Notes under the pieces: model-generated
The model's database searches: none
What the model saw: the letters and a program-made list of their open reading frames with translations, nothing else
What the model was told of the DNA's origin: nothing
Position numbers and translations under genes: made by a program
Part shown: positions 44,231 through 55,478 of the stretch, in pieces
How positions within the stretch are numbered: the stretch's first letter is position 1
Layout: each line of letters begins with the position of its first letter
Assembly: GCA_037127315.1 (NCBI GenBank)
Contig: JBBBDQ010001456.1
Location: forward strand, 417,501 to 481,500
Origin: Ascarosepion bandense
Taxonomy: Eukaryota > Mollusca > Cephalopoda > Sepiida > Sepiidae
Direction: 5' to 3'
DNA: 64,000 nt

Positions 44231-45034
44231 TTAACTAAAATTTCGAACGAAACTGTGAACATGGGTTCGCATTGAAACAGTTGCTGTTTCTCTCGCTGCT
44301 AACCATAGCAAGAACGAATAGAGGGAATCCTCCGAAACCAATGATTCCCATCAGAATCTGATTGAGTTCTTTAGGCACCAGTTCAGAATGATGGTCACAA
44401 CGGATAAAAAAGGGTTTGCCTTTGGCACATTTCAGCAAAAAGGTGGGTGCGAATCGTAAACTTGCTTTGAGTGAACAAAGACAATGGGAAAGATTACTGT
44501 CAGCCCCGCCACTATTTAACCTAATCTATTTTTATTTAATGTGAGTGACTGACGTTTCCGGTCTGATCCCGGCATTCTCTTTTCTTATGGTTCTTATCGA
44601 GATTCCAGATCAACCCAGATTTTTTTATGGATCAGCCTTATATATTTCCCTACTTCCAAAATGATTTGTCCCTCTTTTAATTTTATTATTGAGTTCACTC
44701 TCCCCACTTCATTTCATGTGTATTTTTTTCTAAAGTTTGCTGGAAAATTTTTAAAAAAGGAAAATATTTGTACATATAAAGGAATTTTAAAATACTGGAC
44801 GCTTTGTTAGGATCCATATAAAGGTGTGTTGTTGTGATACATGTTGGATTAGATGTAGAAGCATTGGTTCTTGTGGTGATTGAGAAAATTGTTAGAGTAA
44901 ATGAGTCCTGAGTCGGATTAGCTAGCTGTAGGATAGACAGTGTTGACCATACTTTTTCCATTTCGCCTTCGGTTTTGTGCCACAAATTAATGTTATCACA
45001 TCAATTAAATAAATAAGACTAATGATGATTGATC
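44231..45034. other. Unassigned stretch
   Basis: May continue the Tx1-like LINE to about 44,650, but I recognise no motif. A 96-codon minus-strand frame at 44,695-44,985 has no recognisable feature. Confidence 0.35.
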
Positions 45035-46180
45035 TTATTAGAAAATTGAATAGGTTCTTGCTAATTTTTCATTAAAAGTAAAGTTTTATTTACAAAAATT
45101 AGTAAGAAACATGTCATTGAAAGAATTGTCCATAGCTAGCTACTACGTTTTACCATATTTCTGGCAGCATTTGTATTCCATGTCGAGGAAAAGACGCGTC
45201 TTTTGAGGCTAACCACGACCCAATTTTTTGCATCTTCATAAGAATGAAAATGCTGCACATCCAGGCTATGTGCCATCGATCAGAACACGTAGTTATCAGA
45301 CGAGGTAATGTATGGTGAAAACGGTGGGTAGGGTAGGACTTCTCATTTAAGCTTTTTCAAGTAGGTTTTCACCTGTTTTGCAGCATGTGGCCTAGATTTA
45401 TCATGTTGCAACATCCCTTTGTCGTGTCCCTGCTCGTATAGCAGTCGTTTTTTCTTCAATGCTTGGCTCAGACGCATCAATTTTTAGTCGACAGCGATTT
45501 CCCGAGATAGTTTTGATCTGTTTGAACAGTTCCTAATAAATTACACCTACCTGATCCCACCAAATGTAGAGCAGAAGTTTCGAACCATGGATATTCGACC
45601 TTACAACTGATGTTGAGGCATTACCTGGCTTACCCCCACGATCTTCAATGCTTAGAATTATCGTAGTATATCCACTTTTCGTCGCCGGTTATGATACGAT
45701 GCAAAAAACCTTTCTTTTTCTGTCGTGGAAGCGGATGTTTACACGTGACAAGACGCCGTTTGACGTCTCTCAACTTCAATTTTTACGGCACCCGTAAAAA
45801 TTCTTGTTTTGAATCAGTCCAAATGCTTTCAAAAGTTTTAAAACTGTTGTGTGATCAACTCTTAATGATTCTGCAAGTTCAGCTTCAGCATGACATGAGT
45901 TTTCATGAATTAGTGCCTCTAATTCTTTGTCTTCAATCTTTTCCGGTGCGCTAGAGAGTTCTTTATTTTCAACTTAAAAATTCATTAATTTTGAAGTCTC
46001 TAAACCAATCTCTGCGTATTGTTTCCAACAGAGCATAGTCACCGTAAGCCTCAACAAGAATTCTGTGTGGTTCAGCTGCAGATTTTTTTAAAATTGCGCA
46101 ATGCAGTAAAATTCCCCACAAATGCACTCTCTTTGGCACAAAATCCGCTATGAAAAACAAAAGTTGTTTATACTTCGGAG
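45035..46180 (-). pseudogene. Mariner element M2 with decayed transposase
   Basis: Minus-strand order: FVPKRVHLWGILLHC, KKSAAEPHRILVEAYGDYAL, IRRDWFRDFKINEF (helix-turn-helix); DKELEALIHENSCHAEAELA-like; KKGFLHRIITGDEKWIYYDN (GDE holds the first D); IWWDQ; LQHDKSRPHAAKQVKTYLKK-like (second D); YPPFSPYIT..D and SMAHSLDVQHFHSYEDAK (third D changed). The left end near 45,040 has TTGAATAGGTTCTTG, a weak match to the mariner end GGTTGGTGC. A different lineage from M1. Confidence 0.8.
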
Positions 46181-46188
46181 AAAAGACA

Positions 46189-47441
46189 TAACACATCATT
46201 CAATAAGTTCCGGCCTTGCCATATAGATAGCGCCACTAATAAAAAAAATCTATATGATATTTTATGAATTACTAACCTTCAATGGCACGTGACAAAATGT
46301 GAGCCCAATCGGATTATTAGTTTAAGTGAAGCTACTTTTGCAAATTTTCAAAACAATGAAAAAATCTGAATTTGATGTGTTGATAAAGCATTGCTTTCTG
46401 ATGGGAAAAATGCTGTTCAAGCAAAGCAATGGCTTGATCAGTGTTATTCGGACTTTGCTCCGTCAGAAAACAACGGTTAAAAGGTGGTATGCCGACTTTA
46501 AACGCGGTCGTACAGAGACAAATGATGCTTAACACTCAAGTCGCCCCAAATCGGTAAGTTGTCCTGGAAAACACCAAAAAAATCCACAAACTCGGTTTGG
46601 CGAATCGTAAATTGAAATTGCGTGAGATAGCAGAGGAGTTGAACATATAAGAAAGCAGTGTTATCACCATTTAGCATGAACATTTGTCAATGAGAAAGCT
46701 GTGTTCAAAGTGGGTGTCGCGCTTGCTCACAGTCGATCAAAAACACGATTCAGAGCGTTGTTTGCAACTGTTTCAGGGCAACAAGAAGGAGATTTTGCGT
46801 AAATATGCGACAATGGATGAAACATAAATCCATCACTTCACTCAGGAGTCAAATCGGCAGTCAGCTGAGTGGACAGCAGCAGAGAAAACCGTTTAAAATG
46901 ACCAAAGTCGGAAACCTCAGCAAGGTCTTGGTCTCCGTATTTTGGGATGCACAAAGTGTTTTGTTCATCAATTACCTTGAGAAAAGAAGAACCATCGATA
47001 ACGAATATTATATACCATTATTGGTACGTTTGAAGGAAGAAATCGCCAAAAAACGGCCACAATTAAAGAAGGAAAAAGTAATCTTTCACCAAAACAATAC
47101 ATAATGTCACAAGTCAATCGCAACGATGGCAAAACTACGTACATTAATTGCACTTCGTATTGCTTCCGCATCTACCCTATTCTCTAAATCTGGTCCCCAG
47201 CGACGTCAAAAGAATGCTCCAAGGAAAGAGATTTGGCTCCAATGAAGAAGTGATGTCGGAAACTGAGGCGTATTTTGAGGCCAAAGGCAAATCGTTCTAC
47301 AAAAAAGGCATCGGATTGTTAGAGAAGCGTTGGAATGATTGTCTCACCCTAGAAGGAGACTATGTTGATTAATAAAGCCGAATTTTGCCTAAAAGTTGTT
47401 ATTTTATTTATTAGGCTCGGGATTTATTGAGTGATGTGTTA
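46189..47441 (+). mobile_element. Mariner element M1, copy 2
   Basis: Terminal inverted repeats of about 28 bp: TAACACATCATTCAATAAGT on the left, the complement TAACACATCACTCAATAAAT on the right, flanked by or containing the TA target. Length 1.25 kb. Starts only about 10 bp from M2, in opposite orientation. Confidence 0.88.
46356..47375 (+). pseudogene. Mariner transposase (M1), decayed
   Basis: Starts MKKSEFDVLIKHCFLMGK; one missing base in the next A-run shifts the frame (VQAKQWLDQCYSDFAPSE) until a second indel restores it (TTVKRWYADFKRGRT). Then LRKYATMDET followed by a stop, KVLVSVFWDAQSVLFINYLE, RTIDNEYYIPLLVRLKEEIA, HQNN, PYSLNLVPSD, MLQGKRFGSNEEV and KKGIGLLEKRWND. In the DD34D triad the second and third D are both changed to N (HQNN for HQDN, SLNL for SPDL), so the enzyme is dead apart from its stops. 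The start ATG is the family's usual one. Confidence 0.88.
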
Positions 47442-48099
47442 CATTAAATTTCAAGCTTACTTATAGTACTTCCTTATAAATGTGTTACCACCTGAAACTA
47501 CATGCACGCAGTTTTGAACGCCATCTTCTTGAAAACAGCGGGAACTTATTCACAGTCCCAATAAAAAAAAGAAAGAAAGACTATAATTTTGAAAATGTAC
47601 ATTTTTTATTACACTTACAATGAAAAGTCGGAAGGGTTGATTATCTTTTGACTGTCTGATGTAGCGTAAGCAAGTGATTAAGAGTAGGAGTGGTATGTAA
47701 AACTGCTATCTGGGTAATATGTATCCTGCTTAAGTGTAGGGGGGTTGAACCTTACGTGCATATAAGAAGACTTCATTGTTTGATCTGTGAAATATGAGTA
47801 GTTTAGGAAGACTAGATAGAATTTACTCATCGAGGTGTGAATCATGACATTAATAGATAAAAGTAAGAAACAAACAGTTTTTCATTCAGAAAAAGTTTCT
47901 CGAAAATTAAATTAATGAAAACACTTCTAATAAATTTGTTAATAGACTGAATAACATTGCTATCAATTAAAAGTTTTTGATCTGAAGGAATTGACTCAGA
48001 ATATTCTGTGAATGAATTTGATAGCCGCCATAAATTAAATTGTATTAAATCAATAGAGATTATTTCTACCTTCTTTACCATTGCTAATACTACTACTCA
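47442..48099. other. Unassigned stretch
   Basis: No supported feature. Confidence 0.45.
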
Positions 48100-48232
48100 A
48101 TCAGTGAGTTAAGTGCCATACCTGATACACGCTTGGGCGATCATGTCTCTTTCGAGTCATGACTGACAAGCTAGAAAATTTTCCCGTAGTAGATTACCAT
48201 TTCTTTCCGCGGTAGACTGGTTGCCAAATCCT
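48100..48232 (-). mobile_element. SINE1 copy e, 5'-truncated
   Basis: Only the 3' half (tail words CATGACTCGAAAGAGACATG and GGCAACCAGTCTACCGCGG on the minus strand). The tRNA-like head is missing, as after incomplete reverse transcription. Confidence 0.85.
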
Positions 48233-48960
48233 AGTTCGGTATTTCTGCTCAACTTTTTCAGTCTGTCTTACCTAACTGGTATGTTGATTTCCGCTTTTTA
48301 TTTTAATTTTTTATTTTAATTTTAATTTTTGTCTGTTTAATTTTTGTCTTTAATTTGTCTGAATTTTTTAACAGGGGTAGTATTCTGCTATTGTAAATAA
48401 TTTTTGCGTTTAAATCTCGTTTCGACTTAAACTTTTTTTTATTATTATTGGAGTAGATAGTACCCACCATCACATGGTTTTACACTCCGCCCCCTTCCTT
48501 TGAACAGGAGTAGAAGTGATCACCTTGTTTCTTGTTTAAGAAGGGGTTTCCGGTACATTTTCCTTCGACTTCGGTCGTGGTTTCCAATCTTCTCACTTTC
48601 TTTTTTATTTTTTTTTCAATTGGAGTAGATAGACTGAACTATCGCCCGGTTCACACTCCACCCACGTCTATTGAACAGGTTAAGAGGCTCATCCCTTGTT
48701 CCCTGTTTAGGATGTGGTTTCCGGCGTTTCTCTTGTCCAATCTTCTCACTTTGGTTTCTTTTTTTTTTTTTCAATTGGAGTAGATAGATCTATCTATCGC
48801 CCGGTTCACACTCCACCCACGTCTATTGAACAGGTATAGAGGCTCATCCCTTGTTCCCTGTTTAGGATGTGGTTTCCGGCTTTCTCTTTTCTAATCTATT
48901 CGCTCTTACGTAGACCCCTGCACACCAGTGGCCTTACCGCCTTGCTTGGGGTGAAGTGAT
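48233..48960 (+). repeat. Repeat T with three tandem units and LINE-like 3' end
   Basis: GGAGTAGATAG starts units at about 48,450, 48,622 and 48,777 (periods 172 and 155). Each holds TCGCCCGGTTCACACTCC (the first a diverged form), TTGAACAGG, CTTGTTCCCTGTTTAGG and GGTTTCCGG, and ends in a T-run. After unit three comes CAGTGGCCTTACCGCCTTGC, then TTGGGGTGAAGTGATTAAAA, matching the LINE 3' end at 56.95 kb. The first 200 bp are TTTTAATT-rich. Confidence 0.8.
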
Positions 48961-48974
48961 TAAAAACAATATAT

Positions 48975-49035
48975 CTATCCTGCTATTTATCTCACAATTC
49001 TTTGGGTCAAGTTCAACCAACGCGTTTATACACTG
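48975..49035 (-). repeat. Fragment of the tRNA-like head repeat (B/D family)
   Basis: Minus strand: GTTGGTTGAACTTGACCCAAAG and AATTGTGAGATAAATAGC are a diverged piece of the head seen at 18.2 and 27.2 kb, without the tail. Confidence 0.5.
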
Positions 49036-49227
49036 ATTCAAATATTATCAACGGAATGTAGCAACGGAACATCCATCCTGGATTAACCTTACTCTAATAG
49101 CTACGAATCATGAACTTAACAGGATACGACAGATAGATAATAGAATCGCATCGATAATCGCATAATTTCCTGTCGATTTCTATTCTAAGAGGACACTAAA
49201 TATGGAACAATCAGTATCTTTCTAAGT

Positions 49228-49233
49228 ACACAC

Positions 49234-49264
<31 letters not shown>
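49228..49264. repeat. (CA)n microsatellite
   Basis: About 17 CA units, followed by a purine-rich block bounded by ACATGGA and TCCATGT, a small hairpin. Confidence 0.92.
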
Positions 49265-49429
49265 TGGAAAGAGAGACAGGGAGAGAGAGTCCATGTGACA
49301 TATTTTCTAGACAAGATCTTGACGTGTAGTGAATTATGCTTTAAATAACAGACAATACAACAAATAAATATTCACAAAATAAGCTTGTAAATATAAAATA
49401 GCAATAAGTGCTGGAATCTGAGTTTTGTT

Positions 49430-50010
49430 TAACGGCCTATCAACAACTCTGTGGGTTATTTAATGCCAAATAGGTGGAATTTTACGGTATTCGGTTGAAG
49501 TGATTTAGTCAGATTTTGATTAAATTTTTTATTTTTTTTATTTTAGAAAACTGAAGATGTCTTCTAATTTTGTATTCAAAAACTGTATTGCTGGCAATAA
49601 TTTTTATCCTTCAAAATTGTATTATGGTTATTTTTTTCCTTCAAAAATATGCTATAGTAATAATTTTTTTCTTTAAAAAATGTATTGTTGGTAATAGTCT
49701 TCCTTCAAAATGTATATTTTTCTATAAAAGTCTATTTTTATCTATATATTTCTATAAAAGACTATTTCTATACTTTCATAGTGTTTTGACTCCAATTTGA
49801 AGGTTAACGATTTGCCCATTGCTGGGACCCTAACAGATGCTACCACTCCGGGTCAGGATGGATCTAGAAGCAACGGCAATTAAGAGGTAGTTCGATGCTC
49901 CTCACAACCTCTCAATCAGAGGCCTTCCTGCCAGATGCAGTTTACCGTCATACCCAGGACCCTGGAATTTGAGGTCAGAACTCAAGTATGTCAATGACTC
50001 CCATAAAGGT
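49430..50010 (+). repeat. Interspersed repeat R, copy 2
   Basis: CTCTGTGGGTTATTTAATGCC at 49,450; five or six degenerate units of 30-45 bp (TATTGTTGGTAATAGTCTTCC, CTTCAAAA..TGTAT) at 49,570-49,770; then AACGATTTGCCCATTGCTGG, GACCCTAACAGATG, CCACTCCGGGTCAGGATGG and CAATTAAGAGGTAG. Longer than copy 1 because the tandem block has more units. Confidence 0.75.
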
Positions 50011-51249
50011 TGTAATTAGTACGTTGCCTGTCGATTTTTCAGGCAAATGTTGATGCGATCAAATACTTTGTTTTATAAATAAACAGTTAATAGGTTTTCG
50101 GGACATTAACACAAATATTTATACTTGCAAATTTGATCCGAACTTGTAAGAATGGAGACGGGATTCTAACAAAACGTGTGTTGTTAGATTGAACTCGTGT
50201 GAAAATTAAAAAAATGTAGAGTAGGATTAGTTCTGGAGTTTTCTATCAATATAAATTGTCTGTTATAACGATGTATATTAGACGTGTGCAAAAATTCCTA
50301 GCGCTTACTTTTTTAAGTACACAACTAATATTCAGTAAAAATCAATTTTTTTATTTAAAAAAAATCAAACTCGGAAAACTTTAATAAATGCTTACACTTT
50401 TATACACTTAAGCTTTTATATAAAAGTGAATTTCGGCTGTTGAACCCTGTGAACCCCGCATGAAAAACGGTAAAATTAGTTATTGTAAATCGCCTGAAGA
50501 TACCGAAATAAACTTAGGTCGTGGAAATAACTCATGTTCAAATGAAAAAGGTTCAAAAGTTCTACAATATAATTGTATTGAACACTTTTTATACAATTGT
50601 GTACTGGCCTAATCTAATTATGATCAAAAACTAATTATATATATATATATATATATTGTTTCAAGGTTATTTTTAATGGATACTCATATTTGAGTAGAAG
50701 CTCTATTTTATTATTAAAAACTATATTTATTTATTTACATCTACCGACATTTTTTAAAAAGAAATATGCGTCCTCCAGCATGATCCTTCGAACATTCGTC
50801 CTCTTAGGGAAACCACCATTTGATCTGACTTGTGACCATCAACTGCTTATATACATCGACCAACGACAACATTATTGTTTACTTAATTGTGCTGATAAAA
50901 CCTTGCGTCAAAGAGACGTGATACCTAAGGTTCAAAATGAAATTTTAACAAAATGAAAAAATCATTCTTGAAGCTTTAATTTTAGTTACTTTTCAAGACT
51001 TTCAAGCTAATAAATTAAATTCAGTATTTCCAAAAATTAAACTACTTTACTGAATTCCAAAATTAATTTACATTGAGTGGAAGAAATTTTTTATTTTGAA
51101 ATTACTAAGAATCGTTGATTTTAGCGCTATTGTTAGACATCTTTCAGCACAATATTGTTCACTTTATTAAAAATCTTTCAAAAATAAAATATAAGCTTGT
51201 GAAACTTTATTTGAGTAATAATTGCAGATTTAAAGTTTAATTACTCTGT
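50011..51249. other. Unassigned AT-rich stretch
   Basis: No supported gene. A short (TA)n lies at 50,637-50,656. Confidence 0.5.
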
Positions 51250-52267
51250 TTTGAAACAAATAGTATTTTGTTTTAGTTTATTTTTTTTTTTTTTTACACA
51301 GAGGGAGGTGTTTATTTAAGAAGTTTATGGACAGCCAGAAGTTTATCTCATTTTTTTTCTACCGGGGAAATATCTGTAAAAATTACTAAAGGAATATAAC
51401 GTTAGCGCCTTTTTATATACTTTTTAACTCCCCAGTAATCTTTAAAATTTAGAAAAATATCCTCTGAAATCTCATATTTTATTTAATTTTGAGTACTTTG
51501 GCTGTAAAATTACAATAGTTATCTCTCTTATTTTTTAATAATGTTGCGTATAGATGTCCGTATTGTCAAAGATCGGCATGTTTATTCACATAAAAAATTC
51601 AAAATTCTTTTTAAAATATTGATAGTCGCTGAATTATAGTAAGTTTTTCTATTTATGCTTAGTAAATATAGTTTTTACTTGATAACAATATCACTTGATG
51701 TTTAAAAAATGAAAACAATTCTTGCAAAAATTCATTATTCGTTAAAATATTTTTCTTAAGACAATAGTGTCCATAATATAACTTTTTCATAAAAGCAATT
51801 AAAAACTTTTTTAATTAAGTAATTTCTTAGTTTTATTGCGTTTTTTTATTTTTATTTTACGGTTTGGAGCAAATTTTCAGTTTCTCGAAATTTCATTTAA
51901 TTAAATATACGGGGGAGATAACAAATGCAAAAAAAATGTTTTTACTAAGATTTTCTAAAATAATTAAATTCATTTGAGAATAAATTCTGAAAGTGTCATT
52001 AAAATCCGACGTCCGATTTTTGCAAGAATTTCAAAATCAGTGTACTTTTCGTTGCAAAAAATACGCTACAATTTCCTGTACTAAACTTTGGTAAGAAAAA
52101 CAAAATTTTAAGCAAAATTTCGAATGTTCTGAAAAGGACAAAAATATAATTTAATAATTAAAAAATACTATGCCAATTTCCCTTAATAAAAACAAAGATT
52201 ACGACGATGAAGCGTTGTTTTTAAGCTTGAGGCATTTTTTCATCATGGTATTTTCATTTTTAGCGAA

Positions 52268-52268
<1 letters not shown>
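51250..52268 (-). mobile_element. TIR-A family, copy 5 (terminus replaced by (GT)n)
   Basis: Minus-strand copy: TTCTTGCAAAAATTCATTAT, TTTAGTTTTATTGCG, GGAGATAACAAATGC, AAATCCGACGTCCGATTTTTG, CATTTTTAGCGAATC in family order. The expected terminal TTGGAGGTACCTA is replaced from 52,270 by a GT array. Left end unclear. Confidence 0.8.

Positions 52269-52269
<1 letters not shown>

Positions 52270-52338
<69 letters not shown>
52270..52338. repeat. (GT)n microsatellite
   Basis: About 34 uninterrupted GT units sitting exactly where the TIR-A terminus should be. Confidence 0.96.
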
Positions 52339-52340
<2 letters not shown>

Positions 52341-52554
52341 TAAAATAAAATTTTACTTGAATGTTTAACCATTTATGTTATTTCGTACTTGAAAATTTAC
52401 ATGTTAACGATTTAACACTGAAAGAAAAAATGTTTTTCTGGAAACCACAAAAAAACCCTTCGAACATAAATAAACGACAGATATGTGTTAAAATAACACA
52501 GATCTACTTTGTTCCTTGAAATTTGAAATCTTCTGATATAGAGAATCTGGATAC

Positions 52555-53176
52555 ATTAAATAATGAAAGTGAACATATTTTAGGGGTTCTGTGGAGATGG
52601 AAAGTGCGACACGGAGATCCAAAGGCGAATTGGCATGGCAAAGGACGCGTTCCAGAAGATGAGCAAAATACTAACACACAGGAAGATCTCAATAGAAACG
52701 AAGAAAAGAGTGCTAGACTGCTACGTGATGTCAGTTCTTCAGTACGGCTGTGAATGCTGGACAATATCATCGAAAATGAGGAAAAAACTGGAAGCGGCCG
52801 AAATGTGGTTCTACAGAAGGATGCTACGGATATCGTGGACTGAGCATACAAGCAACGACGAAGTGTTAGAAAGAATGGCAACAAAAAGGAAATTGATGCT
52901 GAGCATCAGGAAGAGACAACTGAAGTTCCTGGGACATGCAATGAGGAAGGAGAGCCTGGAGAACCTGATACTGACTGGTCAGATAGAAGGAAGAAGAGAT
53001 AGAGGAAGGCAGCGGATAACATATCTGCAGAGTCTGATCAGGTGGATGACGGAACGGGGGTTGCCAGGAGCAACAGGAGCAAACATACTAAGAGACACAA
53101 GGGATAGGGGGACGTGGAGATCCATGATCGCCTACGTCCTGAAGGGACAGGGCACATAGAAGAAGAAGAAGTGGAA
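52555..53176 (+). pseudogene. RTE-type LINE copy 3, C-terminal part
   Basis: The longest coherent coding piece in the window: 174 residues from 52,635 (MAKDAFQKMSKILTHRKISI, TKKRVLDCYVMSVLQYGCEC, WTISSKMRKKLEAAEMWFYR, RMLRISW, IRKRQLKFLGHAMRKE, DRGRQRITYLQSLIRWM), ending MIAYVLKGQGT then TAG and (GAA)4. The reading frame extends upstream without ATG (DGKCDTEIQRRIG) to a stop at about 52,582. This is the post-palm C-terminal region of RTE/BovB-like RT; the catalytic domains and endonuclease are absent, so it is a 5'-truncated, dead copy. Its intact frame and CG content say it is the youngest RTE copy here. Confidence 0.9.
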
Positions 53177-53618
<442 letters not shown>

Positions 53619-53619
53619 T

Positions 53620-53805
53620 CATTGAATTGAGTTCTCTCGGCTACTGGCGTGTGTATACACCGCGTATATATAACACGTTCAAATCTCGATAGCTTATGGT
53701 AGACTCTTCGACTGATACCAACTCAGTTGAGTTTCGATCTCGGCTGGAAGCAAGCGTATATCTAGCCACACTGATGAGCTGCGATACAGAAAATAAGCTT
53801 GTTTG

Positions 53806-53808
<3 letters not shown>
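53620..53808 (+). mobile_element. SINE2 copy a
   Basis: Shares with 61.18 kb: GAGTTCTCTCGGCTACTGGC, a tRNA-like head GATAGCTTATGGTAGACTC (A box) and GTTGAGTTTCGATCTCGG (B box), then GTATATCTAGCCACACTGAT and TTGTTTGCGGATA. It differs from SINE1 in every part. The 3' end runs into (TA)n. Confidence 0.7.

Positions 53809-53852
<44 letters not shown>
53809..53852. repeat. (TA)n tail of SINE2 copy a
   Basis: About 22 TA units following GCGGATA. Confidence 0.93.
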
Positions 53853-53855
<3 letters not shown>

Positions 53856-54249
53856 TTAGGTAATGCATATCTAAAATATATATATATATATAAAATATAC
53901 TTATGTTTTAACTTGTAAACAGGAAAAATCTTTTGTTTCGTGATTTATTCATTTTTATATGTTCAATTTTTATTTATTTATTTATTTAATTATTTATTTG
54001 AAATAATTATTATTTATTAACTCCTTTTCATTTATATTTATTTTTATATATTTTTGTTACTTATATTTATTTATATTTTTATTTATATTTTAATTATATT
54101 TATTTCTTTTAATATAGTCGGTTTTGACCCTGATAATCAGAAGTACACGTTCATTCGATAAATTTTAATAGCTTTTAAATAAAGATGTATTATCAGTATA
54201 AAACATTCAGTTTTGTGAATCGTTTATGTTAGAGAAAAGCAACAAGCAT
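53853..54249. other. Low-complexity (ATTT)n-type stretch
   Basis: 53,950-54,110 is almost only A and T with irregular TTTA/ATTT units. No gene. Confidence 0.8.
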
Positions 54250-55478
54250 TTTTATACAAGTATCTCCACTAAATCACTAAAAAACAGCATAGTATGAATA
54301 AAAAAGCACGAGGCTTAATAAAAACGAACTTTTTCCATCAAAATGTTTGTTATTACTAAGAGAAAAAATCAAAGTATTTTTCAATTACTGTTTAAAAACA
54401 TTAATCCCTTCTAACACATTCTAAATTTTGGTAAAAATCTTGTTTGATTTTAGTTAGCTGGTCAGCAAATCGTTACCGGAGTTTACAATAACATAATTCT
54501 TTTTTTTTTTCCTGTGACAAACACATTAATTTAGAAATTATTGCAAAAGTCAAATAATTGTTGGATTTTAGTGAAACTTTCAAGAATTATTCACAAATGA
54601 ATTAAATTATTTTTGACATCATTATTTAGAAAATATTGGTAAAAATCTTTTTATTACATCTGTTATCCCCCTCCATGTAAATTCATGAAATTTTAAGAAA
54701 TTAAATTTTGTTGCAAAAATTGGTTTTATTAGTTAAACGCGGCACTCATTAAAGAATGTAAATCATCTATTATTTTTTTTAACATTTTGCCTTTATTTCC
54801 AAAAATCTGCTCCGAATAGTAAATAAAAAATGTAATATAACAGTCGCATCATTTAATTTGATAAGTTTTTAATTGCTTTAATAAATAATATAAATTAAGG
54901 ACATTATAGTCAGAAAAAAATTTTTCGATTAATAATGAAATTGTAAAAGAATTGATTTCATTCTTTTTAAATAAAATAATTTATAAAGTTTCAAAAGTAT
55001 TTTTAAAATGCTCCAAATATTTGTTGTAGTTAGTTTTTAAATTTATTAAGTGAAGATTACATTTGCTAATCAAAAATTAAAAAGTGTCATACAAATCGTC
55101 GTGCTTTCGTGTTTTTAAAATAATTTGTGTGTATATTTAAAGCTTTTTATATGGGAATTTCTATGTGTACATTAAAAGGTCATGTGTTTCAGGCTTTTTC
55201 CCCTTACAGGAAAAAATTGTACAATTATGTCACTTGTAATCGCCATACACTTATCTTATATCATCTGTCTGTCTGTCATCACATTTCGATTACGGTGGAA
55301 AGTTTAACTGTGTTTAAGAAATAGTTTTATTCTAAATTTTATGCTATAAATAAGTAATACTTGTGTAAATCATATTAATTTAAGATTAAATTTTCTAATT
55401 TTTCATGTCACAGATGTATATATTATTTTTGCAAGGTTTTTAAAACCTAGAATTAACTTTTAATTTCAAAACTGATCC

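Noticed and set aside
52635..53159. A host gene encoding a 174-residue protein
   Set aside because: It is the truncated C-terminus of an RTE LINE with relatives at 8.3 and 19.3 kb and a (GAA)n tail.
53775..53810. CTGATGAG in SINE2 as a hammerhead box
   Set aside because: No GAAA box after a plausible helix II in either copy; the conserved continuation is GCGGATA.
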